DNA of 64,000 nt. Source: Kitasatospora azatica KCTC 9699. Its GTDB lineage: Bacteria > Actinomycetota > Actinomycetes > Streptomycetales > Streptomycetaceae. This document shows positions 1 to 8,737 of the stretch, one piece after another. A program made the position numbers and the translations under genes. The notes under the pieces were generated by a model. The model was not told the origin of the DNA, did no database searches, and saw only the letters and a list, made by a program, of their open reading frames with translations. The stretch lies in NCBI RefSeq assembly GCF_000744785.1, contig NZ_JQMO01000003.1, positions 1,178,001 through 1,242,000 on the forward strand, in the 5' to 3' direction. Positions within the stretch are counted from its first letter, which is position 1. The number at the start of each line of letters is the position of its first letter.

Positions 1-516
1 GGTGGGGGAGCCGGGGGTGGTCACCTCGACCCAGGCGGGCAGCCCGCGCTGCGCGTACCACTGCGCGACCCGGTCCAGCGCGGCGGGCAGCGGCAGGCCC
101 GGGTCGCCGAGCGCCTGCACCGAGTTGGCCCGCCGGGTGAAGCCGGCCGAGGCGCGCAGCGTCCACTCGCCGAGCGGCTGCTGCTCCACAGCCGGCCAGC
201 CGCGGGCGGCGATCCGCTGCAACTCCACCGGATCCACAGGCGGTACCGGCACGCTGCGGGCAGGGAAGAGCGGGACCACCTTGCCGGCGACCAGCCGGTC
301 CAGGCCGATCCTGGACCGGGCGGCCGCGCGGGGCTCCACGGTTACTTCGTGAGCGTCCCACGATGTGAGCACGCCGATCACATCACGAAAACGCGGGCGT
401 CCGGTGGCCGGGTCCAGGGCAGTCTCCAGACAGCGCACCGACACACGTCGTCCCACGTCAGAGGGGTCTATCCGAACTTCGGGACGCGCGCTGCCCGGAA
501 TCCGGTTGGTGTTCAT
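1..516 (-). CDS. GNAT-family N-acetyltransferase, partial (C-terminus outside window)
   Basis: The frame is open from ATG at 516 to the window edge, giving 172 residues without a stop. The N-terminus (MNTNRIPGSARPEVRIDPSD) leads into a small beta-rich part containing GRRVSVRCLE and a GVLTSWD-type turn. A second part follows with WTLRASAGFTRRANSVQALG, a segment typical of the Rv0428c-like GNAT group of actinobacteria. The acetyl-CoA binding core lies beyond the edge and cannot be checked. GGAG sits about 8 nt before the ATG. The gene is divergent from fdxA and shares a 126-bp intergenic region with it. The family is inferred from sequence resemblance and from this common neighbour of fdxA; the acceptor substrate is unknown. 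Confidence 0.75.
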   Translation of the reverse strand, partial: MNTNRIPGSARPEVRIDPSDVGRRVSVRCLETALDPATGRPRFRDVIGVLTSWDAHEVTVEPRAAARSRIGLDRLVAGKVVPLFPARSVPVPPVDPVELQRIAARGWPAVEQQPLGEWTLRASAGFTRRANSVQALGDPGLPLPAALDRVAQWYAQRGLPAWVEVTTPGSPT

Positions 517-642
517 AGTGATCTCCGGTGCATGTGTAGTGTCTGACCCGCGATACTAGGGGCGGGCATCGACGACGCCGCGCTCACCCGCGCACGCAAG
601 TACATAGTTTGGGCAGCAGCCCAACCGAGGAGGAACGACAGC

Positions 643-972
643 GTGACCTACGTCATCGCGCAGCCTTGTGTCGACGTCAAGGACAAGGCGTGCATCGAAG
701 AGTGCCCGGTCGACTGCATCTACGAGGGCCAGCGCTCCCTTTACATCCACCCGGATGAGTGTGTCGACTGTGGCGCGTGCGAGCCGGTCTGCCCGGTCGA
801 GGCGATCTTCTACGAGGACGACACTCCGGAGGAGTGGAAGGACTACTACAAGGCGAACGTCGAGTTCTTCGACGACCTCGGTTCGCCCGGTGGTGCCTCC
901 AAGCTCGGTCTGATCGAGCGCGACCACGAGTTCATCGCGGCGCTGCCCCCGCAGAACCAGGGCGAGCACTGA
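643..972 (+). CDS. fdxA: 7Fe ferredoxin FdxA
   Basis: This 109-residue protein carries both clusters of an Azotobacter-type seven-iron ferredoxin. C9, C17 and C50 fit the 3Fe-4S ligands, and C21, C40, C43 and C46 fit the 4Fe-4S ligands (motif CVDCGACEPVC). C25 is an extra cysteine also seen in the family. The C-terminal acidic extension (EEWKDYYKANVEFFDD) is usual for actinobacterial FdxA. It is a cytoplasmic one-electron carrier; the redox partner cannot be told from sequence. The GTG start is fixed by AGGAGG 9-14 nt upstream. dapC begins 4 nt after the stop, so the two are probably co-transcribed. Confidence 0.97.
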   Translation: MTYVIAQPCVDVKDKACIEECPVDCIYEGQRSLYIHPDECVDCGACEPVCPVEAIFYEDDTPEEWKDYYKANVEFFDDLGSPGGASKLGLIERDHEFIAALPPQNQGEH

Positions 973-976
973 GACC

Positions 977-2134
977 GTGAGTACCGAACAGCCGCGCGCG
1001 CCGTTCCCGGGTCACCCGGGGGCGGCGCGCCGCGTATCCGACCTTCTTCCGGTCTTCCCGTGGGACAAGCTGGAGCCCTACAAGGCGACCGCGCTGGCCC
1101 ACCCGGACGGGCTGTGCGACTTCTCGGTCGGCACCCCGGTGGACCCGGTCCCCGAGCTGATCCAGAAGGCGCTGGCCGGCGCCGCCGACTCGCCCGGCTA
1201 CCCGACCGTCTGGGGCCCGGTGGAGCTGCGCCAGGCGATCGCCGGCTGGTTGCACCGCCGCTGCGGCGCCGAGATCGAGCCGGACGCCGTGCTGCCGACC
1301 ATCGGCTCCAAGGAGCTGGTCGCATGGTTGCCCGGACAGCTCGGGCTCGGCCCCGGAGACCAGGTGGCCTACCCCCGCCTGGCCTACCCGACCTACGAGG
1401 TCGGCGCCCGGCTCTGCGGGGCCGAGCCGGTCGAGTACGAGGACGTGGCGGAGCTGGACGGCTCCCGGGTGCGGCTGCTCTGGCTGAACTCGCCGTCCAA
1501 CCCCACCGGACGGGTCCTGACGGCCGACCAGCTGCGCCGCGCGGTGGTCTGGGCCCGGCAGCACGGGGCACTGGTGGTCAGCGACGAGTGCTACCTGGAG
1601 CTTGGCTGGGAGGCCGAGCCCGTCTCGGTCCTGCGCCCCGACGTCTGTGGCGGCTCGCACGAGGGCCTGCTCGCGGTCCACTCGCTCTCCAAGCGCTCCA
1701 ACCTGGCCGGCTACCGCGCCTCCTTCGTGGCCGGCGACCCGGTGGTGGTGCGTGAGCTGCTGGAGATCCGCAAGCACGGCGGCATGATAGTGCCGGCGCC
1801 GGTGCAGGCGGCCACCATGGCGGCGCTCGGCGACGACGCGCACGTGGCGGAGCAGCGGGCCCGGTACGCGGCCCGGCGCTCGGCGCTGCGGGCGGCGCTG
1901 GAGGGCAACGGGTTCCGGATCGAGCACTCCGAGGCGAGCCTGTACCTGTGGGCGACCCGGGACGAGCCCTGCTGGGACACCGTGGCCGACCTGGCGCGGC
2001 TGGGCATCCTGGTGGCGCCGGGCGACTTCTACGGGCCGGCCGGCGAGCGGTTCGTCCGGGTCGCGTTCACGGCGACCGACGAGCGGGTGGCATCTGCGGT
2101 CGCGCGGCTCGAGAGCCGGTCGCACAAGCGGTAG
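977..2134 (+). CDS. dapC: Succinyldiaminopimelate transaminase DapC
   Basis: A 385-residue class I/II PLP aminotransferase. NPTG (in LNSPSNPTGRVL), the DECY segment and the PLP lysine in SLSKRSNLAGYR (about residue 239) are all present. The fold family and the position directly after fdxA identify the actinobacterial DapC that makes N-succinyl-LL-diaminopimelate from the 2-amino-6-keto precursor in the lysine/peptidoglycan pathway. Some relatives also transaminate prephenate. The GTG start lies 4 nt after the fdxA stop. dapE, which acts on the DapC product, is encoded about 2.5 kb downstream on the same strand. A strong hairpin follows the stop. Confidence 0.94.
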   Translation: MSTEQPRAPFPGHPGAARRVSDLLPVFPWDKLEPYKATALAHPDGLCDFSVGTPVDPVPELIQKALAGAADSPGYPTVWGPVELRQAIAGWLHRRCGAEIEPDAVLPTIGSKELVAWLPGQLGLGPGDQVAYPRLAYPTYEVGARLCGAEPVEYEDVAELDGSRVRLLWLNSPSNPTGRVLTADQLRRAVVWARQHGALVVSDECYLELGWEAEPVSVLRPDVCGGSHEGLLAVHSLSKRSNLAGYRASFVAGDPVVVRELLEIRKHGGMIVPAPVQAATMAALGDDAHVAEQRARYAARRSALRAALEGNGFRIEHSEASLYLWATRDEPCWDTVADLARLGILVAPGDFYGPAGERFVRVAFTATDERVASAVARLESRSHKR

Positions 2135-2145
2135 TCGGACAGCCG

Positions 2146-2183
2146 GAAGGGCCGGGCCGTTCTCGCGAACGGCCCGGCCCTTC
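2146..2183. terminator. Bidirectional terminator between dapC and the convergent secreted-protein gene
   Basis: Perfect 16-bp inverted repeat, arms 2146-2161 (GAAGGGCCGGGCCGTT) and 2168-2183, with the 6-nt loop CTCGCG. It sits between two convergent stop codons, so it can serve both genes. There is no long U-tract, which is normal at this GC content. Confidence 0.85.
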
Positions 2184-2196
2184 GGTGTGCCCGGTG

Positions 2197-3126
2197 TCAG
2201 CCGACCGTCGGCAGCTGCTGCAGCGGCCCGGTGACCCCGCTGAGCAGGTTGGTGGCGCTGCCCAGGTCGGGCAGTCCGCCGAGCCGGTGGGTGGCGCCGG
2301 TGGCCTGCCCGCTGAGCTCGTCCAGGTGCGCGGCGTCGGCGGCCTGCGCCGGGTGGGTCAGGTCGGCGGCGGGCAGCACGTGGGTGAGCTGGTCGAGACC
2401 GGCCAGGTTGCCGGCCAGGCCGTGGGTGGCGGGCAGCGTGTCGGCCAGCTGCTGGGTGGCGGGCAGCGCGCCCAGCGAGTCGACGCCGGGAACGGCGCCG
2501 GTCAGCCGGTCCTGGCTGGGCAGCTGGCGGGCCAGGCTGCTGGTCGCCGGGAACTGCTCGGCCAGCTGGCCGGTCGCGCCGACCGGGTTGCTCAGGGCGT
2601 CGCCGTTCAGCACCTTGCCCAGGCCGTTGACCTTCTGCATCACCGTCGGCGTCGCGGCGGGGCCGCCGTGCTCCATGTCGAGCGGCATCGAGCGCGGTGC
2701 GGCGGCGCCGCCCAGGTGGGGCAGCCCGCCCAGCGGCGTCAGGGTGGCGACCTTGCCGACCGTGTCGGCCAGCGGGCCGCCGCCGGCCGTGGTGGCGCCG
2801 GCGTGGTCGCCGAGGCCGCCGACCGCCTTGTCGGTCTGCGGCAGCGCGGTGGCCGCCGCGGAGCCGGTGGCGTCGGCCGCGGCGGGCAGCGCCGTTCCGG
2901 CCAGCAGCGCGCCGGTGGTGCCCAGGGCCTGGCCGACCTGGTGGGTCTCCCCCTTCAGCGTCGAGGCCGAGGTGACGCCGTCCAGCTTGCTGATCCCGGC
3001 GCCGACGTCGGTGCCCTTGGGCATCAGCTGGTCGGCGGACGCCGACCCGGCGGCGACCAGCGGGGTCGCACCGGCCGCGACGAGCAGTGCGGCCTGGGCG
3101 ATCCGGCGTGAGAGGGGGAGGGACAT
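2197..3126 (-). CDS. Secreted alanine/glycine-rich protein of unknown function
   Basis: A 309-residue protein with a clear Sec signal peptide: basic N-terminus (MSLPLSRRIAQ), hydrophobic core AALLVAAGATPLVAAG and a cleavage site near SASA-DQ. The mature part has no catalytic motif I recognise. It is built of short degenerate segments such as GLAGNLAGLDQLTHVLP and QLADTLPATHGLAG, which look like a repetitive amphipathic structure. The ATG at 3126 is preferred over an ATG 8 codons upstream because AGGAG lies 6 nt before it and the signal peptide begins there. It is probably exported to the cell surface or medium. Function unknown. Confidence 0.8.
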   Translation of the reverse strand: MSLPLSRRIAQAALLVAAGATPLVAAGSASADQLMPKGTDVGAGISKLDGVTSASTLKGETHQVGQALGTTGALLAGTALPAAADATGSAAATALPQTDKAVGGLGDHAGATTAGGGPLADTVGKVATLTPLGGLPHLGGAAAPRSMPLDMEHGGPAATPTVMQKVNGLGKVLNGDALSNPVGATGQLAEQFPATSSLARQLPSQDRLTGAVPGVDSLGALPATQQLADTLPATHGLAGNLAGLDQLTHVLPAADLTHPAQAADAAHLDELSGQATGATHRLGGLPDLGSATNLLSGVTGPLQQLPTVG

Positions 3127-3402
3127 GGTGCTCCTAAGAAGTGACGACACGACAGGTCCGCCGGGCGGACGCCGTGATTACCGCTTGAGGAGCGAGAAGG
3201 TTTCGGTCGCCGAAGGTAAAGAGTCACTAAAGATCGCATGATCCTCTTTCCGCCAGCGGAGGCATTTCCGCTGGAAGTGACGTTTCTTCGGGCTGTCGGC
3301 CTGCGTTCGGCGAGCCGGCCGGCGGTGTCCCGTCGCCCCCTCCCGGTTCACCCTGGAGGGAGGCGACCGGGTGAACGTTCGTCAATCCCGGCTGACGCGG
3401 CG
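3127..3402. other. Non-coding interval with hairpins upstream of the secreted-protein gene
   Basis: No convincing gene is present. A perfect hairpin pairs CCAGCGGA (3253-3260) with TCCGCTGG (3267-3274). A second pairs GTTCACCC (3346-3353) with GGGTGAAC (3369-3376) and overlaps a bulged stem (GTCGC/GCGAC) that may terminate the upstream minus-strand gene ending at 3403. The remainder presumably holds the promoter and leader of the secreted-protein gene. I see no riboswitch I can name. Confidence 0.5.
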
Positions 3403-4482
3403 TCAATGCTTGGCGGCAGGCATCCCGAGGGTCACCAGCACCCGGTCGGTGGCCGCCGGGTCCGGCTGAGCCGTCCACCCGGCGTCCGAGCGGTCCATCC
3501 GCCAGGCCTTGCCGTCGAAGTGGATCGTCCCGATGCCCAGCTCCTGCGCGTGCGCCACCGACCACTCGGCCACCGCCCAGCCGCTCTGCCGCTGCGCGTC
3601 GGGGCCGGTGTCGGTGTTGGCGGCCGGGTCGGGGGTGAGGGCGAGGGTGCTCGTCCTGGCGTCCGAGGAGGTCGGGCCGGCTGCCGCGGTGACGGCACGC
3701 CCGAACTCCCGCTTGAGCCGGTCGGTCAGCTGCTTCGGCGAGCCGGGGCCGGTGGCGGGTGCGCCCGACGGCGAGGCCGAGGCCGAGCCCGAGCCGGCGG
3801 TGGCGGCGGCGGGCGCGGCGGCGGTGGTGCCGGCGGTGGTGCCGGCGGCCGCCGGGTCCGTCGGGTCCGGCTCGGCGAAGGAGTGCACCACGCAGCTGAA
3901 GGTGGCCGGTGCCCGGCCGGTCAGCGCCGAGGCGAGCAGCGAGGCCTTGGCCTCGTGCTTGGCGTAGGCGCCGGGGTAGCCGCTCTTCTGCACCGTCTGC
4001 GCCGCCTCGGTGAGCGGCATCCGGGCGTAGTTGGGCGCTTCCTTCTTCAGGGCGTCGAGGAACTTCTGGGACGCGTAGACCGGGTCCTGGATCTGCTGCG
4101 GGGTGCCCCAGCCCATGGAGGGCCGCTGCTGGAAGAGGCCGATCGAATCGCGGTCGCCACCCTCCAGGTTGCGCAGCTTGGACTCCTGCAGCGCGGTGGC
4201 CAGCGCGATGGTCAGGGCCCGCTCGGGCATGCCGCGGGAGAGCGTGACGGCGGCGATGGTCGCCGCGTTGGAGCCCTGGTCGAGGTCCATGGTGACCGGC
4301 TTGCCACCGGCCGGGGTGACCGTGCAGCCCTCGTCGGCCTCGGTGTGGTGGGTCCGCTTCCACAGCACCAGGCCCGCGACCACGGCCGCGACCAGCAGCA
4401 GCGAGGTCAGGACCCAGCGCAGCGGCCGGCGCCGACGGCCGCGGTCGGGGCTCGACTGGCCCGTCTGCTCCTCCATGGCCAC
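3403..4482 (-). CDS. Membrane-anchored protein with lysozyme/transglycosylase-like domain
   Basis: 359 residues: short cytoplasmic arginine-rich stretch (GRRRRPLRW), one membrane segment ([18 protein letters not shown], about residues 24-42), then an extracytoplasmic domain. The segment [20 protein letters not shown] followed by [16 protein letters not shown] resembles the catalytic-Glu region of lytic transglycosylase/lysozyme folds (E in QESKL). An Ala/Gly/Ser/Pro linker around residues 205-245 leads to a second C-terminal domain. GTG at 4482 is chosen because GAGAGGGG precedes it; ATG at 4476 is the alternative. Hydrolysis of peptidoglycan is plausible but not shown. Relatives have sometimes been labelled heavy-metal transporter, which nothing here supports. 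Confidence 0.7.
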   Translation of the reverse strand: MAMEEQTGQSSPDRGRRRRPLRWVLTSLLLVAAVVAGLVLWKRTHHTEADEGCTVTPAGGKPVTMDLDQGSNAATIAAVTLSRGMPERALTIALATALQESKLRNLEGGDRDSIGLFQQRPSMGWGTPQQIQDPVYASQKFLDALKKEAPNYARMPLTEAAQTVQKSGYPGAYAKHEAKASLLASALTGRAPATFSCVVHSFAEPDPTDPAAAGTTAGTTAAAPAAATAGSGSASASPSGAPATGPGSPKQLTDRLKREFGRAVTAAAGPTSSDARTSTLALTPDPAANTDTGPDAQRQSGWAVAEWSVAHAQELGIGTIHFDGKAWRMDRSDAGWTAQPDPAATDRVLVTLGMPAAKH

Positions 4483-4617
4483 CGTGGCCCCTCTCACCTC
4501 GGGTTGTTTCCGCACACCGTACTCACCCACCACCGACTCGGACGACAGTACGGTCCCCGCTGGTTGCGTCACGGCGCAACCAACGTCGGCAAGCGGCCCC
4601 CGATAGGCTTGGCGACC

Positions 4618-5745
4618 ATGAGCAGCCTGCCCTCCACCAGCGCCCCGACCGCCCTCGACCTCGCCCTGGACGGCGGTGCGCTGACCGCGCAGCTGGTCGA
4701 CTTCCCCTCGGTCAGCGGGAACGAGCAGGCGCTCGCCGACGCCGTCGAGCAGGCGCTGCGGGCGTTCGGGCACCTGACCGTGGACCGGTACGGCAACAAC
4801 GTGGTGGCCCGCACCGACCTGGGCCGGGCCGAGCGGGTGCTGCTGGCCGGGCACCTGGACACCGTCCCGATCGCCGACAACCTGCCCTCGCACGTCGAGG
4901 GGGACCTGCTCTACGGCTGCGGCACCTCCGACATGAAGTCCGGCGTCGCGGTCCAGCTGCGGCTGGCCGCCACCCTGCCGGCGCCCAACCGCGACCTCAC
5001 CTTCGTCTTCTACGACTGCGAGGAGATCGAGGCCAGCCGCAACGGCCTGGGCCACCTGGCCGCCCAGCACCCCGACTGGCTGAAGGCCGACTTCGCGGTG
5101 CTGATGGAGCCGAGCGGCGCGATGGTCGAGGGCGGCTGCCAGGGCACCCTGCGGGTCAAGGTCACGCTGACCGGCACCCGGGCGCACGCGGCCCGCAGCT
5201 GGCTCGGCGACAACGCGATCCACCACGCCGCCGAGCTGCTCGGCCGGCTCGCCGCCTACCAGCCGCGCCGGGTGGAGATCGACGGTCTGGAGTACCGCGA
5301 GGGCCTCAACGCGGTGGACATCCGCGGCGGGGTGGCCGGCAACGTGATCCCCGACGAGTGCGTGGTGACCGTCAACTTCCGCTACGCGCCGGACCGCAGC
5401 CCGGCCCAGGCCGAGGCGCACGTCCGCGAGGTCTTCGCCGGCTTCCCGGTCGAGGTGACCGACTCCGCCCCCGGCGCGCTGCCCGGCCTGGCCCAGCCGG
5501 CCGCCCAGGCCTTCCTGGCCGCCACCGGTGGCCAGGCCCGGGCCAAGTTCGGTTGGACGGACGTGGCCCGGTTCAGCGCGCTCGGCGTCCCCGCCGTCAA
5601 CTACGGCCCCGGTGACCCGAACCTGGCGCACAAGCGCGAGGAGCACTGCTCGCTGAGCGCGATCGCCGAGTGCGAGCAGCGGCTGCGCGACTGGCTCAGC
5701 GGCCCCGACCTCATCGCCCCGGAGCTGGACGCCCCCGCCGAGTAG
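4618..5745 (+). CDS. dapE: Succinyl-diaminopimelate desuccinylase DapE
   Basis: A 375-residue M20-family metallohydrolase. The first zinc motif is GHLDTVP, the second metal-bridging region is DMKSG, and the catalytic acid pair sits in YDCEEIEAS; the dimerisation domain follows. It removes succinate from N-succinyl-LL-diaminopimelate to give LL-diaminopimelate for lysine and peptidoglycan synthesis. It works two steps after the aminotransferase encoded upstream. No Shine-Dalgarno is visible before ATG 4618; a TAGGCT box ends 8 nt before it, so the mRNA may be leaderless. It opens the run dapE-LOG-folP2-DivIVA-tag that is conserved with mycobacteria. Confidence 0.95.
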   Translation: MSSLPSTSAPTALDLALDGGALTAQLVDFPSVSGNEQALADAVEQALRAFGHLTVDRYGNNVVARTDLGRAERVLLAGHLDTVPIADNLPSHVEGDLLYGCGTSDMKSGVAVQLRLAATLPAPNRDLTFVFYDCEEIEASRNGLGHLAAQHPDWLKADFAVLMEPSGAMVEGGCQGTLRVKVTLTGTRAHAARSWLGDNAIHHAAELLGRLAAYQPRRVEIDGLEYREGLNAVDIRGGVAGNVIPDECVVTVNFRYAPDRSPAQAEAHVREVFAGFPVEVTDSAPGALPGLAQPAAQAFLAATGGQARAKFGWTDVARFSALGVPAVNYGPGDPNLAHKREEHCSLSAIAECEQRLRDWLSGPDLIAPELDAPAE

Positions 5746-5814
5746 CGAGCGCTTCGCCGGTCGGTCATTCCGATGTTCCCCGTTATCCGCCCTCGTCAGG
5801 CGTACAGTTTCGTC

Positions 5815-6657
5815 ATGACAGGGACATCAGCGCAGGACGGCGCAGACGGACGGCGCTTCGGCCACGGGCCGGAGCTGGTGGACGAGGCCGCACCACTGGC
5901 CGAGCCGCACAAGAAGGCCTGGCCGGAGAAGCAGAAGGGCCCGGTGCTGCTGCGCCGGGAGCAGGTCGGCACCAGCACCACCGACCAGCGCCTGCTGGAC
6001 ACCACCGGGCCGACCGACTGGCTGCACACCGACCCGTGGCGGGTCTGGCGGATCACCTCGGAGTTCGTCGAGGGCTTCGGCGCGCTCGCCGAACTCCCGG
6101 TCGCGGTCAGCGTCTTCGGCTCGGCCCGGACCCCGGTGGACTCGGCCGAGTACAAGGCGGGCGTGGCGATCGGCCGAGCCCTGGCCGAGGCCGGCTACGC
6201 GGTGATCACCGGCGGCGGCCCCGGCGCGATGGAGGCCGCCAACCGCGGCGCCTCGGAGGGCGGCGGGCTGAGCGTCGGGCTCGGCATCGAGCTGCCGTTC
6301 GAGCAGGGGCTCAACGAGTACGTCGACCTCGGGCTGAACTTCCGTTACTTCTTCGTCCGCAAGACCATGTTCGTCAAGTACGCGCAGGGTTTCGTGGTGC
6401 TGCCCGGTGGGCTCGGCACGCTGGACGAGCTGTTCGAGGCGCTCACCCTGGTGCAGACGAAGAAGGTCACCCGCTTCCCGGTGATCCTGTTCGGCAGCGC
6501 CTACTGGAGCGGTCTGGTGGCCTGGCTCAAGGACACCCTGGTGGCGCAGGGCAAGGCCTCCGAGGCCGACCTGGAGCTCTTCCACATCACTGACGACGTG
6601 GACGAGGTGCTGAAGATCATGGCCGAGAGTCGCCGGCCCAACGGCCAGGAGATCTGA
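5815..6657 (+). CDS. LOG-family / TIGR00730 Rossmann-fold protein
   Basis: 280 residues with the two signature motifs of the lysine-decarboxylase-like LOG fold: GGGPGAMEAANRGA, and PGGLGTLDELFEALTL, whose Glu/Thr residues form the nucleotide-monophosphate phosphoribohydrolase site. Members cleave cytokinin riboside 5'-phosphates or other nucleoside monophosphates to base and ribose 5-phosphate; the substrate here is not known. An N-terminal extension of about 90 residues precedes the core. The start is ATG 5815: TACAGT ends 6 nt before it and there is no Shine-Dalgarno, a leaderless pattern. The mycobacterial syntenic counterpart is Rv1205. Confidence 0.88.
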   Translation: MTGTSAQDGADGRRFGHGPELVDEAAPLAEPHKKAWPEKQKGPVLLRREQVGTSTTDQRLLDTTGPTDWLHTDPWRVWRITSEFVEGFGALAELPVAVSVFGSARTPVDSAEYKAGVAIGRALAEAGYAVITGGGPGAMEAANRGASEGGGLSVGLGIELPFEQGLNEYVDLGLNFRYFFVRKTMFVKYAQGFVVLPGGLGTLDELFEALTLVQTKKVTRFPVILFGSAYWSGLVAWLKDTLVAQGKASEADLELFHITDDVDEVLKIMAESRRPNGQEI

Positions 6658-6697
6658 CCTCGCCCCTTCGGCTCCGGGCCGAGCGGGCGGACAGCGC

Positions 6698-7561
6698 TCA
6701 GGCCAGCCCCCGGCGGGCCACCGCCGGGGGACGGGTGCCCCGGATCGAGGCGACCATGTCCAGCACCTGGCGGGTCTCGGCCACCTGGTGCACCCGGTAG
6801 ATCCGGGCGCCGAGCCAGGCCGAGACGGCCGTGGTGGCCAGGGTGCCGAGCAGGCGCTCGTTCACCGGCTTGTCCAGCGTCTCCCCGACGAAGTCCTTGT
6901 TGGAGAGCGAGACCAGCACCGGGAACCCGGTCGCGGTCATCTCCGGCAGCCGCCGGGTGGCCTCCAGCGAGTGCCGGGTGTTCTTGCCGAAGTCGTGCCC
7001 GGGGTCGATGACCAGCGCGTCCCGGCGCACCCCGAGCGCGGCGGCCCGCTCGGCCAGCCCGACCGTCACCGCCAGGATGTCGGCCATCACGTCCGGGTAG
7101 CCCACCCGGTGCGGCCGGGTGCGCGGCTCGGCGCCCCCCGCGTGCGTGCAGACCAGGCCCACGTCGTAGCGGGCGGCCACCTCGGCCAGCTTCGGGTCCA
7201 CCCCGCCCCAGGCGTCGTTCAGCAGGTCGGCACCGACCGCGCAGACCGCCTCGCCCACCTCGTGCCGCCAGGTGTCCACGCTGATCACGGCCTCCGGGTG
7301 GCGCTTGCGCAGTTCCGCCACGAACGGCACGGTGCGGCGCAGCTCCTCCTCGACCGTCACCTCCTCGCCCGGGCCGGCCTTGACCCCGCCGATGTCCAGG
7401 ATCGCCGCGCCCTCGGCCATCGCCCGGTCGGCGGCGGCGAAGGCGGCCTCGTCGGCGAAGGTCGAGCCCTGGTCGAAGAAGGAGTCCGGGGTCCGGTTGA
7501 CGATGGCCATGATGACCAGTTCCTCCGCGCCGAACTCACGCGGTCCCAGGCGCAGTGCCAC
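6698..7561 (-). CDS. folP2: Dihydropteroate synthase-like protein (FolP2 paralogue)
   Basis: 287 residues with the TIM-barrel pterin-binding pattern: IMAIVNRTPDSFFDQG, DIGGVKAGPG, SVDTW, LLNDAWGG and VIDPGHDFGK. Canonical DHPS joins p-aminobenzoate and dihydropterin pyrophosphate in folate synthesis. Here the usual DxGGESTRPG loop reads DIGGVKAGPGEE, lacking the Ser-Thr-Arg of folate-pathway enzymes. The flanking genes match the mycobacterial FolP2 locus (Rv1207), whose product is reported not to replace FolP1. I therefore annotate a paralogue of uncertain activity. GTG start with GAGGAG 5-10 nt upstream. The gene is transcribed against its neighbours. Confidence 0.85.
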   Translation of the reverse strand: MALRLGPREFGAEELVIMAIVNRTPDSFFDQGSTFADEAAFAAADRAMAEGAAILDIGGVKAGPGEEVTVEEELRRTVPFVAELRKRHPEAVISVDTWRHEVGEAVCAVGADLLNDAWGGVDPKLAEVAARYDVGLVCTHAGGAEPRTRPHRVGYPDVMADILAVTVGLAERAAALGVRRDALVIDPGHDFGKNTRHSLEATRRLPEMTATGFPVLVSLSNKDFVGETLDKPVNERLLGTLATTAVSAWLGARIYRVHQVAETRQVLDMVASIRGTRPPAVARRGLA

Positions 7562-7696
7562 CCTTGCTCCTCACAGGTCTCACAGCAGTCGACTATCGAT
7601 CCACGGGTGCCCTGGTGCGATGATGGGGCCCCGGCCTTCCCAGGGACTCCATGATCCCTCACGCGGCCGCATACTCACGTGTCGGGAGGACAGCTC

Positions 7697-8155
7697 GTGT
7701 TCTGGGTGATCGTGGTGGCGATGGCCGTGGTCGTCGGCGGTGCCGCGCTGGTGGCGCTGGGCGGCGGCGGCTCGCTGCCGGAGGCCGTGCACGACCGGAT
7801 CGCGGCCCGACTGCCGCAGGAACGGCCGCTGAGCCGGGCCGACGTGGACGAGATCCGACTGCCGATGGCGGTGCGCGGCTACCGGATGGACGAGGTGGAC
7901 GACGTCCTGGACCGGCTCGGCGCCGAGCTCGCCTACCGCGACTCGCGGATCGCCGAGCTGGAGGCCGCGGTGGCGGTGCGCGAGGGCGTCCAGGTGGGAG
8001 CCGGGGCCGGCGCCGCCCAGGCCGGTTCCGAGCCGCTGCCGGGCCTGGAGGACTTCGCCAAGGCGGTCGACCAGGGCGCCCACGCCCCGGCGGCCGAGCA
8101 GCCCGCCGACCGCCCCCGCGACGACCGCTTCCGCGACGACGCGGCACAGCAGTGA
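7697..8155 (+). CDS. DivIVA-domain membrane protein
   Basis: 152 residues. A membrane helix lies at the extreme N-terminus (FWVIVVAMAVVVGGAALVAL). A short DivIVA-type segment follows at about residues 50-90 (RGYRMDEVDDVLDRLGAELA), then an Ala/Pro-rich acidic tail. DivIVA motifs usually target curved membrane or polar growth machinery; this short version could act as an anchor. The GTG at 7697 is chosen because GGGAGG lies 7 nt upstream; an earlier GTG at 7679 has no such site. The stop overlaps the tag start (GTGA). The mycobacterial counterpart is Rv1209. Confidence 0.85.
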   Translation: MFWVIVVAMAVVVGGAALVALGGGGSLPEAVHDRIAARLPQERPLSRADVDEIRLPMAVRGYRMDEVDDVLDRLGAELAYRDSRIAELEAAVAVREGVQVGAGAGAAQAGSEPLPGLEDFAKAVDQGAHAPAAEQPADRPRDDRFRDDAAQQ

Positions 8156-8730
8156 GCGAGGCGGTCGCGGGTCCGGACGGCCTGCTGCGCTGCCCCTGGG
8201 GCGAGTCCGCCGAGGACTACCGGAGCTACCACGACACCGAGTGGGGCCGTCCGGTGCACGGCGAGGACCCGCTGTTCGAACGGATCTGCCTGGAGGCCTT
8301 CCAGTCCGGCCTGTCCTGGATCACCATCCTGCGCCGCCGGGAGGGCTTCCGGGCCGCCTTCGCGGGCTTCGAGATCGCCAAGGTCGCTGCCTTCGGCGAG
8401 GCCGAGGTGACCCGGCTGCTCGCCGACCCGGGGATCATCCGCAACCGGGCGAAGATCGAGGCCTCGATCGCCAACGCGCGCGCCGCCCAGGCGCTGGACG
8501 GCGGCCTGGACGAGCTGGTCTGGCGGTTCGCCGGCGATCCGGACCGTCCGGCACCCGCCACCCTGGCCGAGGTCCCGGCGATCACCCCGGAGTCCACCGC
8601 GCTGGCCAAGGAGCTGAAGAAGCACGGCTTCCGGTTCGTCGGCCCGACCACCGCCTACGCCCTGATGCAGGCCTGCGGGCTGGTCAACGACCACCTGGTG
8701 GACTGCCACGTCCGGCAGTCCACCAACTGA
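8152..8730 (+). CDS. tag: DNA-3-methyladenine glycosylase I
   Basis: 192 residues, full length for the HhH-superfamily Tag enzyme. Zinc-site residues are visible at both ends: CPWG and YHDTEWG near the N-terminus, HLVDCH near the C-terminus. The core contains FERICLEAFQSGLSWITIL and FVGPTTAYALMQACG. It excises 3-methyladenine from alkylated DNA to start base-excision repair. The GTG start overlaps the stop of the DivIVA gene by 4 nt, indicating translational coupling. Only 7 bp separate its stop from that of the convergent enoyl-CoA hydratase gene, with no hairpin between them. Confidence 0.95.
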   Translation: MSEAVAGPDGLLRCPWGESAEDYRSYHDTEWGRPVHGEDPLFERICLEAFQSGLSWITILRRREGFRAAFAGFEIAKVAAFGEAEVTRLLADPGIIRNRAKIEASIANARAAQALDGGLDELVWRFAGDPDRPAPATLAEVPAITPESTALAKELKKHGFRFVGPTTAYALMQACGLVNDHLVDCHVRQSTN

Positions 8731-8737
8731 TCGTCCG

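Noticed and set aside
932..2125. 397-codon open frame antisense to dapC
   Set aside because: No family resemblance, Arg/Gln/His-rich composition expected from the antisense of a high-GC gene; dapC on the other strand has all catalytic motifs.
3127..3402. c-di-AMP (ydaO-type) riboswitch upstream of the secreted protein
   Set aside because: Considered because such switches precede cell-wall genes in actinobacteria, but I could not find the conserved core; only simple hairpins are visible.
3238..4617. Long plus-strand open frame running into dapE
   Set aside because: Low-complexity Arg/Gly translation opposite the transglycosylase-like gene; DapE homology begins only at 4618.
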